Of a stretch of 64,000 nucleotides of DNA, positions 32,804 to 42,342 are shown in pieces. The notes under the pieces were generated by a model. That model ran no database searches. It was given only the letters and a program-made list of their open reading frames with translations, and was not told the DNA's origin. A program made the position numbers and the translations under genes. This DNA comes from Sphingobium chungbukense (lineage in GTDB: Bacteria; Pseudomonadota; Alphaproteobacteria; Sphingomonadales; Sphingomonadaceae): positions 248,001 through 312,000 of the forward strand of contig NZ_LBIC01000001.1 in assembly GCF_001005725.1 (NCBI RefSeq). The letters run 5' to 3'. Each line of letters opens with the position of its first letter. Position 1 is the stretch's first letter.

Positions 32804-33558
32804 GCCATCGTCTCCAGCCAGAGCGACAGGCCCTCGCCCGGTGCTTCGGGCTTGACCGCAGCCGGAATACGCACCGCGTCGGCCCGTGCGCGGTCGAGGA
32901 TCGCCGCAGGCACATCGGGCGCATGGTAGATGCGGTCAGCCTCCCCCAGCAGACGCGCGGCGCGCAGGGTCAGGTCGTCGGGATCGGAGGACAGCAGCCG
33001 GATGGTTTCCAGCCGGTCGGCGGCGGCATCCGCATTGTCGGCAAGCCAATCGGGCATGGCGTCGACGGCCTTGTCGGACAGCGGGTCGATCGGCCCGCCC
33101 GCCGCCAGCCCGGCGTCGATCCCCCGCCGCCGCGCCGCCGCCTCCGGCCAGCGGGCCCGGATGGCATCGCGTGCCTCGTGGAGGGCGACGGCCAGATTTC
33201 CCAGTCGCGCGGGCAGCAAGGCTTCGATCCGCTGGCGCAGCGCCTTGGCCAGCCCTGCCGAGGCGCCGCCCGTACCGATGGCGATCAGCACCGGATCACG
33301 GTCAATGATGGCGGGCAGGGTGAAATCGCACAGATCCGGCCGGTCGGTCGCGTTGACGAGGATACCCCTGGCCCGAAGCCTGGCCACGGTCGCCGCATCG
33401 CCGTCCGACACGATGGCGAGCGCCGCCTCTTGCGTCTCACCCACGACACGCGCGCCCGCCCGCTCCAGCAGACGGCGCTTGGCGTCCGCAGCCTCGCCTT
33501 CGCCGGTCAGTATCACGGGCTTGCCCGTCAACCGCAGGAAGACGGGCAGGCTTTGCAT
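32800..33558 (-). CDS. Precorrin-2 dehydrogenase / siroheme synthase N-terminal domain
   Basis: 252 residues. NAD-binding N-terminus LPVFLRLTGKPVILTGEGEA, then VNATDRPDLCDFTLPAIIDR and GTGGASAGLAKALRQRIEAL, as in the Met8p/CysG N-terminal domain that oxidises precorrin-2 (and may insert iron) for siroheme. The C-terminal about 60 residues, IRLLSSDPDDLTLRAARLL onward, resemble the first strand and helix of the SUMT domain (compare GPGDPDLLTRKAEKL in CobA here), but the domain is cut off soon after. This reads as a remnant of a CysG-like fusion. It overlaps lysA by TGATG. Confidence 0.85.
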   Translation of the reverse strand: MQSLPVFLRLTGKPVILTGEGEAADAKRRLLERAGARVVGETQEAALAIVSDGDAATVARLRARGILVNATDRPDLCDFTLPAIIDRDPVLIAIGTGGASAGLAKALRQRIEALLPARLGNLAVALHEARDAIRARWPEAAARRRGIDAGLAAGGPIDPLSDKAVDAMPDWLADNADAAADRLETIRLLSSDPDDLTLRAARLLGEADRIYHAPDVPAAILDRARADAVRIPAAVKPEAPGEGLSLWLETMA

Positions 33559-34823
33559 CAGCTATTCACCCAGTCCGGGATGCTGTCCCCGTTGATCAGC
33601 GCCTCGATCGGCGGACGGGCGCGGACCACGGCCCATTTGTCGCCCGACACCAGCACTTCGGGGGTCAGGGCGCGGCTGTTATAGGTACTCGCCATGGTCG
33701 CGCCATAGGCGCCCGCGGTCATGAAGGCGACCAGGTCGCCCGCGCCCACCACATCCATGTCGCGGTGCATGGCGAAGGTGTCGCCCGTCTCGCAGACCGG
33801 GCCGACGACATTGGCGGCGGCACGGCTACCCTTGGGATGGACGGCGCGGATGTCGTGCCAGGCGTCGTAGAGGCTGGGCCGCAGCAGGTCGTTCATCGCC
33901 GCGTCGACGATCACGAACGGGGCCTGCGCGCCCTGCTTCACCCGCACCACCTGCGACAGCAGCACGCCCGCATTGCCGACGATCAGGCGGCCCGGCTCGA
34001 ACATCAGGCGGACGTTCCAGCCCTGCGTCACCTTCGTCACCATCGCGCCATAATCGGCAGGGCTGGGCGGCAAGGGCTGCGAAGGATCATAGGGCACGCC
34101 AAGCCCGCCGCCGAGGTCGGCGGTGCGGATGTCATGGCCTTCGCCGCGCAGCTTCTCGATCAGCGCGCCGACCTTGATGAAGGCGGCTTCCAGCGGATTG
34201 AGGTCGGTGAGCTGGCTGCCGATATGCACCGCCACGCCCTGCACGTCGAGGCCGGGGAGGTCGCGGGCGGCGGCATAGCTGGCCAGCGCGCGGTCATAGG
34301 GGATGCCGAACTTGTTCTCCGACTTGCCGGTGGAAATCTTGGCATGGGTGCCCGCGTCGACATCGGGATTGATGCGATAGGCGACCGGAGCCTTCCTGCC
34401 CATCGACAGCGCCACTTCGGACAGCATCTCCGCTTCCGGTTCGCTCTCCAGATTGAACTGGTAGATGCCCTGCTCCAGCGCGATGCGCATTTCGTCCGCC
34501 GTCTTGCCGACGCCGGAGAAGACGATGCGGTCGGCCGGAATGCCCGCCGCGATGGCGCGCAGCAATTCGCCCGCCGACACAACGTCCGCGCCGAGGCCCA
34601 GCTTGGCCAGGGTCGCCAGCACGGCGGCGTTGGGATTGGCCTTCACCGCGAAGGCGATCAGCGGATCGGCAAGCTGCGACAGCCCGTCGCGGAACACGCC
34701 GACATGGCGGGTCAGGGTCGCGGTCGAATAGATATAGACGGGCGTGCCGACCTGCGCGGCGATCTCCGCCACCGGCACCTGCTCCACAAGCATCGCGCCG
34801 TCGACATAGTTGAAATGGTCCAA
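33558..34823 (-). CDS. lysA: Diaminopimelate decarboxylase LysA
   Basis: A 421-residue PLP enzyme of the alanine-racemase-type fold that makes lysine from meso-diaminopimelate. The PLP lysine is in FAVKANPNAAVL (about residue 60). Also seen are the glycine-rich phosphate site DLGGGLGVPYD, and the C-terminal barrel with PVCETGDTFAM (cysteine at the active site of the partner subunit) and MTAGAYGATMAS. It starts at TTG 34823. It sits downstream of lptM and argH on the same strand, the usual alphaproteobacterial order. Confidence 0.95.
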   Translation of the reverse strand: MDHFNYVDGAMLVEQVPVAEIAAQVGTPVYIYSTATLTRHVGVFRDGLSQLADPLIAFAVKANPNAAVLATLAKLGLGADVVSAGELLRAIAAGIPADRIVFSGVGKTADEMRIALEQGIYQFNLESEPEAEMLSEVALSMGRKAPVAYRINPDVDAGTHAKISTGKSENKFGIPYDRALASYAAARDLPGLDVQGVAVHIGSQLTDLNPLEAAFIKVGALIEKLRGEGHDIRTADLGGGLGVPYDPSQPLPPSPADYGAMVTKVTQGWNVRLMFEPGRLIVGNAGVLLSQVVRVKQGAQAPFVIVDAAMNDLLRPSLYDAWHDIRAVHPKGSRAAANVVGPVCETGDTFAMHRDMDVVGAGDLVAFMTAGAYGATMASTYNSRALTPEVLVSGDKWAVVRARPPIEALINGDSIPDWVNS

Positions 34824-34872
34824 GTCAGTCTATCCTAGAGAAATTTGAGCGCCGAAAACCAACGCCAAAACC

Positions 34873-35139
34873 TTAACGAGGCTCGCTCTCGGGCGGCAGA
34901 TCGAATTCGTCCTCGCCGCGCACCTTCGATTGGGTCAGCAGTTCGACATTCCGTTCCGGCCGCGCCTGGATCGAAGGCGCGGTGAGCTGGGCCGCCGTCG
35001 GTGCCGTGGCCGCGCCTACGGGCACGGCGGGCAATTTCTGCCCCGCGACGGGTTTGAGCGGCTGACGGCCGCCGCAGGACGCAAGCGCCAATGCCAGCCC
35101 GGCCAGCGCAACTCCCCTGGCAATCCGTGCGATCGTCAC
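34873..35139 (-). CDS. LptM-like small lipoprotein
   Basis: An 88-residue lipoprotein. The signal segment [18 protein letters not shown] ends in the lipobox LASC, directly followed by GGRQPLKP, matching the LptM/YifL pattern (Cys-Gly then proline-rich). LptM helps the LPS translocon LptD mature in E. coli. Genes of this family sit next to lysA or dapF. The start is GTG 35139, overlapping the argH stop. Confidence 0.8.
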   Translation of the reverse strand: MTIARIARGVALAGLALALASCGGRQPLKPVAGQKLPAVPVGAATAPTAAQLTAPSIQARPERNVELLTQSKVRGEDEFDLPPESEPR

Positions 35140-36515
35140 GTCTTCGGCCCTTCCAAGTCCTTGCGCGCCTCGGCGATCCGCGCCCGCACCTGATCGGGGG
35201 CGGTGCCGCCATGGCTCTTGCGGCTGGCGACCGAGGCATCGACCGTCAGCACCGCATAGATACGCTCATCGATCCGCGCATCAATGGCCTTCAACGTCTC
35301 GATGGGCAGATCGGCGAGCTGCACGCCGGCCACCTCCGCCGCCGCGACCGCGCGGCCGGTGATATGATGCGCCTCGCGGAAGGGAATGCCGCCTTCCCGC
35401 ACCAGCCAGTCGGCAAGGTCCGTCGCGGTGGCGAAACCACTCTCCGCCAGGCCGCGCATCCGGTCGGTACGGAACGTCACGGTCTCGATCATGCCGGTCA
35501 TCGCCGCGATGGAGAGGCCCAGCAGGTCGTGCGCCTCGAACACCGGCGGCTTGTCGTCCTGCATGTCCTTGGAATAAGCGAGCGGCAGGCCCTTCATCGT
35601 GACGCAGAGCGCGTTCATGCAGCCCATGATCCGCCCGGCATGGCCGCGCACCAGCTCGGCGGCGTCGGGGTTGCGCTTCTGCGGCATGATCGAGCTGCCG
35701 GTCGAATAGGCGTCGGGCAGCTTGATGAAGCCGAAGGGCTGGCTCGCCCAGATGATGAATTCCTCGGCCAGGCGCGAGAGGTGCAGGCTGCACTGGGTCG
35801 CCGCCATCAGATAATCGAGCGCGAAGTCGCGGTCGGACACGCTGTCGAGGCTGTTGTCGGTCGGCTTGGCGAAACCGAGCGCCGCCGCCGTCGCATGACG
35901 GTCGATCGGGAAGCCGGTTCCGGCCAGCGCAGCCGCGCCCAGCGGACATTCGTTGAGCCGCGCGCGGGCGTCGGCAAAGCGGCTGCGGTCGCGGCGGACC
36001 ATCTCATAATAGGCCATGAGGTGATGGCCCAGCGTCACCGGCTGCGCGGACTGAAGGTGGGTGAAGCCCGGCATCACCGCATCGGCATGTTCCTCGGCGC
36101 GGGTGAGCAGCATCGCCTGAAGGCCCTCCAGCCCCGCCTCCACCTCATCGATCGCGTCGCGCACCCAGAGGCGGAAATCGGTCGCCACCTGGTCGTTACG
36201 CGAGCGCGCCGTGTGCAGCCGCCCCGCCGTCGGACCGATCAGCTCGGCCAGCCGCGACTCCGTGACCATGTGGATGTCTTCCAGGTCCAGATCGACCGGC
36301 ACGCCGTCGGCTTCATATTCGGCGGCGATGCGGTTCAGCCCCTCGGTGATCGCCTGCGCGTCCTCACCGTCGACGACGCCCTGTTTCGCCAGCATCGCGA
36401 CATGCGCCTTCGATCCGGCGATGTCCTGTTTCCAGAGGCGCTTGTCGAACGGGATGGAGGCATTTATCTCCCGCATGACCGAAGCCGGACCTGCCGCGAA
36501 GCGTCCGCCCCACAT
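35136..36515 (-). CDS. argH: Argininosuccinate lyase ArgH
   Basis: A 459-residue cytoplasmic tetramer of the fumarase superfamily, last step of arginine synthesis. The start [19 protein letters not shown] is the family N-terminus. Signature [19 protein letters not shown] (catalytic serine loop), with [18 protein letters not shown] and [16 protein letters not shown] earlier. The ATG at 36515 shares CATG with the opposite-strand ATG at 36514. Longer upstream in-frame ORF sequence has no family similarity. Confidence 0.95.
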   Translation of the reverse strand: MWGGRFAAGPASVMREINASIPFDKRLWKQDIAGSKAHVAMLAKQGVVDGEDAQAITEGLNRIAAEYEADGVPVDLDLEDIHMVTESRLAELIGPTAGRLHTARSRNDQVATDFRLWVRDAIDEVEAGLEGLQAMLLTRAEEHADAVMPGFTHLQSAQPVTLGHHLMAYYEMVRRDRSRFADARARLNECPLGAAALAGTGFPIDRHATAAALGFAKPTDNSLDSVSDRDFALDYLMAATQCSLHLSRLAEEFIIWASQPFGFIKLPDAYSTGSSIMPQKRNPDAAELVRGHAGRIMGCMNALCVTMKGLPLAYSKDMQDDKPPVFEAHDLLGLSIAAMTGMIETVTFRTDRMRGLAESGFATATDLADWLVREGGIPFREAHHITGRAVAAAEVAGVQLADLPIETLKAIDARIDERIYAVLTVDASVASRKSHGGTAPDQVRARIAEARKDLEGPKT

Positions 36516-36534
36516 GCTGTTGGAGCTTTTCCCC

Positions 36535-37146
36535 GTGCGATCATCCTTACCCTGCGTAATGACACTGCTCCTGCTGGCTGGCCTTGGCGCGTGCGATAAG
36601 CAATCGCCGCCCGCCGGGCAAGGGCCGAAAGCCACCAGCGGCGAGGCGACCGGGCCCGCGCAGAGCGGCATTCCGGGCAAGGGGGGCGAGTTCAGCTATA
36701 CGCTCGACAGGTCGAAGGCCGGCACCCCTACCCCTGACTTCACCTTCCAGAACCCGGACGGCAGCGACGCGAAGCTCAGCGATTTTTCGGGCAAGCCGAT
36801 GCTGGTCAACCTCTGGGCGACCTGGTGTGCGCCCTGCGTCGCGGAAATGCCCACGCTCGACGCTGTGGCCGCGGATTATGGCAAGAAGGGCCTCGCCGTC
36901 CTCACCATCTCCCAGGACAATCAGGGCGAGGCGGTGATCAAGCCCTTTTTCGAAAAGCATCCGCTGCCGCATCTCAAGGGCTGGATCGATCCGGAAAACC
37001 AGTTCGGCTTCCATTACAACACCGGCATGCTGCCTACGACGGTCATCTACGATGCGAAGGGCAAGGAAATGGTGCGGGTGGTCGGCGCGATGGACTGGAA
37101 CAGCAAGGAAGGCCGCGCGCTCATCGAGGCAGCCATGGCGAGCTGA
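36535..37146 (+). CDS. TlpA-like thioredoxin lipoprotein
   Basis: About 203 residues. A signal peptide with lipobox LGAC places it at a membrane facing the periplasm. The thioredoxin fold begins about residue 60, [12 protein letters not shown], with the redox motif [18 protein letters not shown]-terminal [20 protein letters not shown] has the cis-proline. TlpA/ResA-type proteins reduce disulfides in cytochrome c or copper-chaperone maturation. Possible starts are GTG 36535 (MRSSLPCV, giving a basic n-region), ATG 36559 and ATG 36514. It is divergent from argH. Confidence 0.85.
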   Translation: MRSSLPCVMTLLLLAGLGACDKQSPPAGQGPKATSGEATGPAQSGIPGKGGEFSYTLDRSKAGTPTPDFTFQNPDGSDAKLSDFSGKPMLVNLWATWCAPCVAEMPTLDAVAADYGKKGLAVLTISQDNQGEAVIKPFFEKHPLPHLKGWIDPENQFGFHYNTGMLPTTVIYDAKGKEMVRVVGAMDWNSKEGRALIEAAMAS

Positions 37147-37437
37147 GATCATGCCGGTTTCCCACACCTGGCTGACGGAATCGCGGCATGCTCCTGCGGC
37201 GGCAGGAGCGGCACGACGATATAAACAGATGGCTTGGATTCCACTGAAACGAACTTCCTTCAGAAATACGCCATAGGCATTGCAAATGCGCCCGGATACA
37301 TGCGCCCAATCCCTTGTCACGTTGCCGTGCAACATAGCATAGATTGATGATTTTCTAGGGAAACAGAGCAGAAATATTTCATATTCATTTAATTTTTGTG
37401 CAGCGCAGTAGGGGTTCCGTCCCCTTGGTTCGTTGAT
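37147..37437. other. Non-coding leader region before the TonB receptor
   Basis: No gene seen. Contains a variant REP unit near the left end (37190-37209). The right part is AT-rich (TTTCATATTCATTTAATTTT at 37376-37395), a probable promoter area, followed by a small hairpin AGGGG/CCCCT (37410-37425). No known riboswitch aptamer recognised. Confidence 0.6.
37190..37209. repeat. Single REP unit, variant loop
   Basis: GCTCCTGC and GCAGGAGC around a short centre, the same stem as the paired REP at 10705-10774 but with GCGGC in place of GCGAA at the loop side. Confidence 0.6.
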
Positions 37438-37469
37438 CCCCCTGTCATGGATAAAATGCAAACAGGGGG
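37438..37469 (+). promoter_or_regulatory. Hairpin covering the TonB receptor ribosome site
   Basis: CCCCCTGT (37438-37445) and ACAGGGGG (37462-37469) form an 8-bp stem, all but one pair GC in the SD-proximal part. The 3' arm is the AGGGGG Shine-Dalgarno, five bases before the ATG at 37475. Closed, it should block translation initiation. Same design as the btuB platform at 13528-13560 but no riboswitch was recognised upstream. Confidence 0.7.
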
Positions 37470-37474
37470 CATAG

Positions 37475-40105
37475 ATGACACGATTTTCCGCTCTTCGCCT
37501 TTCACTTGTGCTGGCCTCGTCCTGGTCGGCCTGCGCGATGGCGCAGGAGGTTCCGCAAGCGCAGGCGCCGCAGGTCGATGACGGCGGCGCCATCATCGTC
37601 ACCGGCACCCGCGCCGTCGGCATGCAGGCCGCGGAAAGCGCCGCGCCGATCCAGGTCTTGAGCCAGGAAGCGATCAGCCATGTCGGCCAGCCGAACCTCA
37701 ACCAGGTGCTGACCCAGATCGTCCCCAGCTTCACCGCACAGACGCAGGGCACCGACCTTTCCAGCTTCTCGCTCTCCGCCCGGCTGCGCGGCCTCAGCCC
37801 CAACCACACGCTGGTGCTGGTCAACGGCAAGCGCCGCCACGGCAACGGCATCCTCCAGGTCATTTCCGGCGCGTTCCAGGGTTCGGCGGCGCCCAGCATC
37901 GACCTGATCCCGCCGGACGCCATCGCCCGCGTCGAAGTGTTCCAGGAAGGCGCAGCGGCGGTCTACGGCACGGATGCCATTGCGGGCGTCATCAACTTCA
38001 TCCTCAAGGACAACAACGAAGGCGGCAGCTTCAAGGTCACCGGCGGCCAATATTATGACAGCGAGGGCGAGCTGTTCTCCGTCTCCGGCAATATGGGCTT
38101 CAAGCTGGGCGAGGACGGCTTCTTCAACCTCAGCCTCTTCCACCGCCGCCAGGATTACACCACCGTCGGCACCGGGCAGGTGCAGATCACCAAGCCGGAC
38201 GGCACGCTTCAACCCAACACGCCCGCCCAATGGTCGAACCTGGCCGGCGACGCGCTGTCGGGCATCAACGGCGGCCAGCCCAAGACCTATCTGACCGAAG
38301 CCTTCTACAATATGGGCTATGATTTCGGCGGCATCGAACTCTACAGCTTCGGCGATTATGCCCGCCGCATCGGCTATGCCAAGCAGGGCTACCGCCATCC
38401 CAAGCGCATCTGCTACGAAACCGGCAATCTGGGCGGCAGCATCACACCCGCGGCCTATAATCCCAACATCTGCTATGGCGACACCGGCACCTGGGGCATG
38501 GTTCCGCTCCAGCATGTGATCGAGGACGAATATAGCTTCACCGTCGGCGCCAAGGGCGAGGTTTCGGGCTGGAACTACGACCTCAGCACCACCTATGGCC
38601 ATCAGAAGGACGATATCTGGACCGAAAGCTCGGCCCATCGCGAAGTCTGGCAGGAAAGCTATGCCGCATCGTTGCAGGGCATCGGCAAACCCAACACGGT
38701 GGACAAGGCCTATGACGGCGGCTTCCGCCTGAGCCAGACCACCGTCACCGCCGACATCCGCAAGGAATTCGAGGTCGGCCTGGCCGGCCCCCTCACCTTC
38801 GCCTTCGGCGGCGAATATCGTCGCGACACCTATGAGATCGTCGCGGGCGATTATTATTCGACCTACAAGACCGGCGTTCAGTCCTTCCCCGGATACAAGG
38901 CGACCGACGCGGGCAAGTTCCGCCGCAGTTCGCGGGCGGGCTATGTCAACTTGATCGCGGAGCCGATCGAACATTGGTCCGTCGACCTTGCCGGCCGTTA
39001 CGAGGATTATACCGACTTCGGTGACACGACCATCGGCAAGATCACCACGCGCTACGACTTCAGCCCTGCCTTCGCAGTCCGCGGCACGGTCAGCACCGGC
39101 TTCCGCGCGCCGACGCTGGCGGAGCAGAAATATTCGACCATCAACGTCGGCCCGACCAGCGCCATCGCCCAGCTTCCCGCCGGTACGCCTGCCGCCGCGC
39201 TGCTGGGCTTCGGCAGCCTGAAGCCAGAAAAGTCGAAGAATTTCTCGGCCGGCGTCGTGCTACGGCCAGTGCCCAAGCTGGCCATCACGGTCGACGGCTA
39301 TATCATCAAGATCAAGGACCGCATCACCGGCACGGCAGCGCGCAACGCTGTCCTGAACGGCGTGCCGCAGCCGGGCGGCGCCGACATATTGAACGCGCTG
39401 AACGCCGCGGGCATCGTCCTTGACAGCGCGCTGTTCACCAACGGCACGATCGGCGTGTCGAGCTTCACCAACGGCATCGACACCCGCACCTGGGGCATCG
39501 ATTTCTCGGCCGCCTATCCGGTCGCGCTCGACTTCGGCACGCTGAACCTGTCGCTGACGGCGAACTACAACAAGACGAAGATCACCAACAACAAGGTCGG
39601 CTATCCGATCTTCAACGCGGCGTCCGAAAGCAATATCGAACGGTCCAACCCGGACTATAAGATCGTCGCGGGCGCCCTGTTCAAGAGCGGGAAGTTCGCG
39701 CTCAACCTGCGCGAGACCTTCTACGGCAAGACCAGCGCTCTGGTCCGTCCGGCGTTCACGCCTTCCGGCGGCTTCATTCCCGAAGGCGGCTTCCTGATTG
39801 CGGACGGCGCTCTGGTGAACGGGGTGAACGCCAACCAGCTCTACTTCAACGGCGTGGTCAAGGCGGCGGCGCTCACCGATCTGGAGGCGAGCTACGACTT
39901 CACCGATGCCGTCACCTTCTCGGTGGGCGCGAACAACCTGTTCAACAAGCGACCGGAAGTACCCAAGATGATGCAGGGCGTGACCCCGGGCGCGGGCGTA
40001 TCGCCCTATATCAACGGGGCGGGCGCCTATAACAGCTATTACGGCCACGGTCCCTACAGCACCTCGGGCGGCTATTATTACGCCCGCCTCGACTTCAAAT
40101 TCTAA
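37475..40105 (+). CDS. TonB-dependent receptor, ligand unknown
   Basis: An 876-residue outer-membrane transporter. Signal peptide about 1-24 ending AMAQ. TonB-box-like GAIIVTGTRAVGM follows, then the plug domain: LSARLRGLSPNHTLVLVNGK, IARVEVFQEGAAAVYGTDAI and AGVINFILKD. The barrel is long, ending in the aromatic YYYARLDFKF. It is similar in style to the large sphingomonad receptors for carbohydrates, iron chelates or aromatic compounds. The ligand cannot be told from sequence. Downstream is a strong terminator, then a dienelactone-hydrolase gene that may belong to a related catabolic use. Confidence 0.92.
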   Translation: MTRFSALRLSLVLASSWSACAMAQEVPQAQAPQVDDGGAIIVTGTRAVGMQAAESAAPIQVLSQEAISHVGQPNLNQVLTQIVPSFTAQTQGTDLSSFSLSARLRGLSPNHTLVLVNGKRRHGNGILQVISGAFQGSAAPSIDLIPPDAIARVEVFQEGAAAVYGTDAIAGVINFILKDNNEGGSFKVTGGQYYDSEGELFSVSGNMGFKLGEDGFFNLSLFHRRQDYTTVGTGQVQITKPDGTLQPNTPAQWSNLAGDALSGINGGQPKTYLTEAFYNMGYDFGGIELYSFGDYARRIGYAKQGYRHPKRICYETGNLGGSITPAAYNPNICYGDTGTWGMVPLQHVIEDEYSFTVGAKGEVSGWNYDLSTTYGHQKDDIWTESSAHREVWQESYAASLQGIGKPNTVDKAYDGGFRLSQTTVTADIRKEFEVGLAGPLTFAFGGEYRRDTYEIVAGDYYSTYKTGVQSFPGYKATDAGKFRRSSRAGYVNLIAEPIEHWSVDLAGRYEDYTDFGDTTIGKITTRYDFSPAFAVRGTVSTGFRAPTLAEQKYSTINVGPTSAIAQLPAGTPAAALLGFGSLKPEKSKNFSAGVVLRPVPKLAITVDGYIIKIKDRITGTAARNAVLNGVPQPGGADILNALNAAGIVLDSALFTNGTIGVSSFTNGIDTRTWGIDFSAAYPVALDFGTLNLSLTANYNKTKITNNKVGYPIFNAASESNIERSNPDYKIVAGALFKSGKFALNLRETFYGKTSALVRPAFTPSGGFIPEGGFLIADGALVNGVNANQLYFNGVVKAAALTDLEASYDFTDAVTFSVGANNLFNKRPEVPKMMQGVTPGAGVSPYINGAGAYNSYYGHGPYSTSGGYYYARLDFKF

Positions 40106-40127
40106 AAGCTCCCCAGCGTCACGAAGG

Positions 40128-40164
40128 AAGGGCCGGTCCGGAAAAGGGACCGGCCCTTTCCGTT
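40128..40164 (+). terminator. Intrinsic terminator after the TonB receptor
   Basis: AAGGGCCGGTCC (40128-40139) pairs with GGACCGGCCCTT (40147-40158), followed by TTCCGTTTCT. Stem of 12 bp, loop of 7. Confidence 0.9.
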
Positions 40165-40244
40165 TCTGGTCAATCACGGCCTTTGCCGCCCCTCCACCAA
40201 ATCCTATGGTCTCCTCCCGAATCACCCAAAGCCAGGAGCCCTCC

Positions 40245-40964
40245 ATGACCATCACCCGCCGCGTCATCGTCCATGAAGGCGCTGATGGTCCGTTCGAGAG
40301 CATGGCCGTGTTCGACGCTGCGGCCACCGCACCAAGCCCGGGCATCCTGCTTTTCCCCAATGTCCTTGGCACCAAGGAAACGGATTTCGTCTATGCCGAA
40401 AAGGTCGCGGCACTAGGCTACACCGTCCTCGTGGCGGACGTCTTCGGCCAAGGCAGGCGCACGACCCGCACGGATCCCGAAATGGGCCGGTACATGGCCG
40501 AACTGAATGCCGATCGCACCCTGCTGCGCGACCGGGTCAATGCCGCCCACGCGCTGCTGAAATCACTCGACGAAGCCGACGCGAACCGCACTGCGGCGAT
40601 CGGCTTCTGCTTCGGCGGCCGATGCGTGCTCGACCTCGCCCGTTCCGGCGCCGACATTGCGGGCGGCGTCAGCTTCCACGGCGTCTATGAGGCCCCGCCC
40701 TTCCCCCATGCGGAGATCACGGCAAGATTGCTGATCTGTCACGGCTGGGACGACCCGATCGCCCCGCCCGAAGCCACCGTCGCCCTGGCGAAGGAACTGA
40801 CCGAAGCCGGATGCGACTGGCAAATCCACGCCTATGGCCGCACCGGTCACGCCTTCACGGATCATGCGGTGAACATGCCGGAAAAGGGCCTCGCCTATCA
40901 GCCGGACGCCGACCGCCGCAGCTTCCGCTCCATGGTTGATTTCCTGGGCGACCTGTTCGGATAA
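40245..40964 (+). CDS. Dienelactone hydrolase family protein
   Basis: A 239-residue alpha/beta hydrolase. The nucleophile elbow is GFCFGGRCVLDL (cysteine nucleophile, dienelactone-hydrolase type), the aspartate is in CHGWDDPIAPPE and the histidine in GRTGHAFTDHAV. The family cleaves dienelactones in chlorocatechol breakdown, but many members have other or unknown substrates, and no catechol genes are near. ATG 40245 has AGGAG upstream. Confidence 0.88.
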   Translation: MTITRRVIVHEGADGPFESMAVFDAAATAPSPGILLFPNVLGTKETDFVYAEKVAALGYTVLVADVFGQGRRTTRTDPEMGRYMAELNADRTLLRDRVNAAHALLKSLDEADANRTAAIGFCFGGRCVLDLARSGADIAGGVSFHGVYEAPPFPHAEITARLLICHGWDDPIAPPEATVALAKELTEAGCDWQIHAYGRTGHAFTDHAVNMPEKGLAYQPDADRRSFRSMVDFLGDLFG

Positions 40965-41006
40965 ATTGGAAACGGATGGCCATGGGCGGACGTCAACGAC
41001 ATCCCT

Positions 41007-41028
41007 CATCCCGGCAAAGGCCGGGATG
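41007..41028. repeat. REP-like hairpin
   Basis: CATCCCGGC and GCCGGGATG around a 4-nt centre. A short repeat type widespread in proteobacterial intergenic regions. It follows the dienelactone hydrolase gene and precedes, convergently, the GNAT gene. Confidence 0.7.
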
Positions 41029-41049
41029 ACAGACTGGAGCGGTTTTCGA

Positions 41050-41064
41050 TCTGATTGAATCAGA
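41050..41064. repeat. Fragment of the 4741-type palindrome
   Basis: TCTGATTGAATCAGA, a perfect 15-base palindrome identical to the middle of the element at 4741-4779, but without its outer arms. Flanking AGAGCGG is also reduced (GGAGCGG). Looks like a decayed or partial copy. Confidence 0.65.
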
Positions 41065-41100
41065 AAGCACCCAAAACGGCGAGCCCCCTCCTCGCGTTGC

Positions 41101-41703
41101 TCAGGGCGCCAGCCGTTTTACCCAGAATTGCATGCTGTGGTCGCTTTCCTCGGCATTGCCCAAATCCTTCCAGCGGAACGTGCCGACCAGCCCCTCCACC
41201 GCGGCAAAGCCGCGCGCATGCCAGAAGGGATCGAGCGGCGAATAGCCGCTCGGCCTGGCCGGATGATCGGGCGAGCGGACGACCGCGCAGAAGCTGGCCA
41301 TGGCAAAACCCAGTTCCCGCGCCCTGGCCTCGCGCCGGTCGAAAAAGGCGTGGCCGATGCCACGACCGCGCCAGTCGGGCAGCAACACCGATTCGCCGAA
41401 ATAATAGATGCGGCCGATATCCATGCCCTTCTCCCGGAAGGGGGCAGCGAACTCGGCGGCATGATCGGCCATCGGCGCGGCGGTGGCGGCGCCGACCAGC
41501 CGGTCGCCCGCATAGGCGCCGACGACCAGCGCGCCGGGGCTTTGCGCATAAGCGGTGAGATAGTCCCGCTCATAGGCGCGGTTGCCGTCGTACAGATAGG
41601 GGAAGGCGCCGAATACCGCGATGCGCAGGTCCGCCAAGGCATCGAGCGCGGCAACCAGTGCCGCGCCCGTCAAATCCTCGATCCGGATGGGATCGTGGAC
41701 CAA
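41101..41703 (-). CDS. GNAT-family N-acetyltransferase
   Basis: 200 residues. Central acetyl-CoA site: YYFGESVLLPDWRGRGIGHAF (motif A, R/Q-x-x-G-x-G/A), with a preceding strand LVVGAYAGDRLVGAATAAP. Substrate unknown. The only in-frame start near the upstream end is TTG 41703 with AAGGGA before it. The cytochrome c gene lies 18 bp upstream on the same strand. Confidence 0.8.
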   Translation of the reverse strand: MVHDPIRIEDLTGAALVAALDALADLRIAVFGAFPYLYDGNRAYERDYLTAYAQSPGALVVGAYAGDRLVGAATAAPMADHAAEFAAPFREKGMDIGRIYYFGESVLLPDWRGRGIGHAFFDRREARARELGFAMASFCAVVRSPDHPARPSGYSPLDPFWHARGFAAVEGLVGTFRWKDLGNAEESDHSMQFWVKRLAP

Positions 41704-41721
41704 TATCCCTTCAGTCGGTGC

Positions 41722-42342
41722 TTATTTGCCCGAGGCGTTTTCGGCCGGGGCAGCCGCGTTCGCCGCATTGCCTTCCGCCGTTGCCGCATTGTCGCCACCC
41801 GCTGCCGGTGCCGCGTCGGCGGCGGGCAGGGGCAGATTCGAACCCTGGGTGTTCAGCCAGGCGATGAGGTTCGCGCGGTCGGCCGGATTGCCCAGGCCCG
41901 CGAAGGTCATCTTGGTGCCGGGGGCGAATTCGCGCGGGCTGGTCAGCCAGTGATCCAGCGCCTCGAAGGTCCAGTTGCCGCCCTTGCTCTTGAGCGCGTC
42001 GGAGAAGGCGAAGCCGCCCTTGCCCTGGCCGACGCCTTCGCCGACTGTGGCATAGAGATTGGGACCGATGCCGTTGGCGCCGCCCTGGTTGACGGTATGG
42101 CAGGCCGCGCACTTGGCGAACACCTTCTCGCCCGCAGCGACGTCCGCGCTGGCGAGCAGGGTGTTGAGGCCGGGGCCTGCGGCCGCGCCGCCCGCGCCCT
42201 CCGCCTCGACGCCTTCAATGGCGTAGCCCATCTTCTCGGGCCGTTCCTCGTGGAAGAATTTCGAGCTGACGATCGCGCCACCCAGCGCGATGATACCCGC
42301 GAACAAAGCCCAACCAGCAGCGGTATTGAAACGATCGCCCAT
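41722..42342 (-). CDS. Membrane-anchored c-type cytochrome
   Basis: About 206 residues. One N-terminal uncleaved helix (about 8-25, AAGWALFAGIIALGGAIV) then the haem domain: CXXCH is CAACH in FAKCAACHTVNQGGANGIGP, and the distal methionine is in FAPGTKMTFAGL. Class I CycM/c552-type, passing electrons to an oxidase. A C-terminal Ala/Asn-rich tail follows. ATG 42342 chosen for the MGDRFN start; earlier in-frame residues are not hydrophobic. Divergent from pheA. Confidence 0.9.
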   Translation of the reverse strand: MGDRFNTAAGWALFAGIIALGGAIVSSKFFHEERPEKMGYAIEGVEAEGAGGAAAGPGLNTLLASADVAAGEKVFAKCAACHTVNQGGANGIGPNLYATVGEGVGQGKGGFAFSDALKSKGGNWTFEALDHWLTSPREFAPGTKMTFAGLGNPADRANLIAWLNTQGSNLPLPAADAAPAAGGDNAATAEGNAANAAAPAENASGK

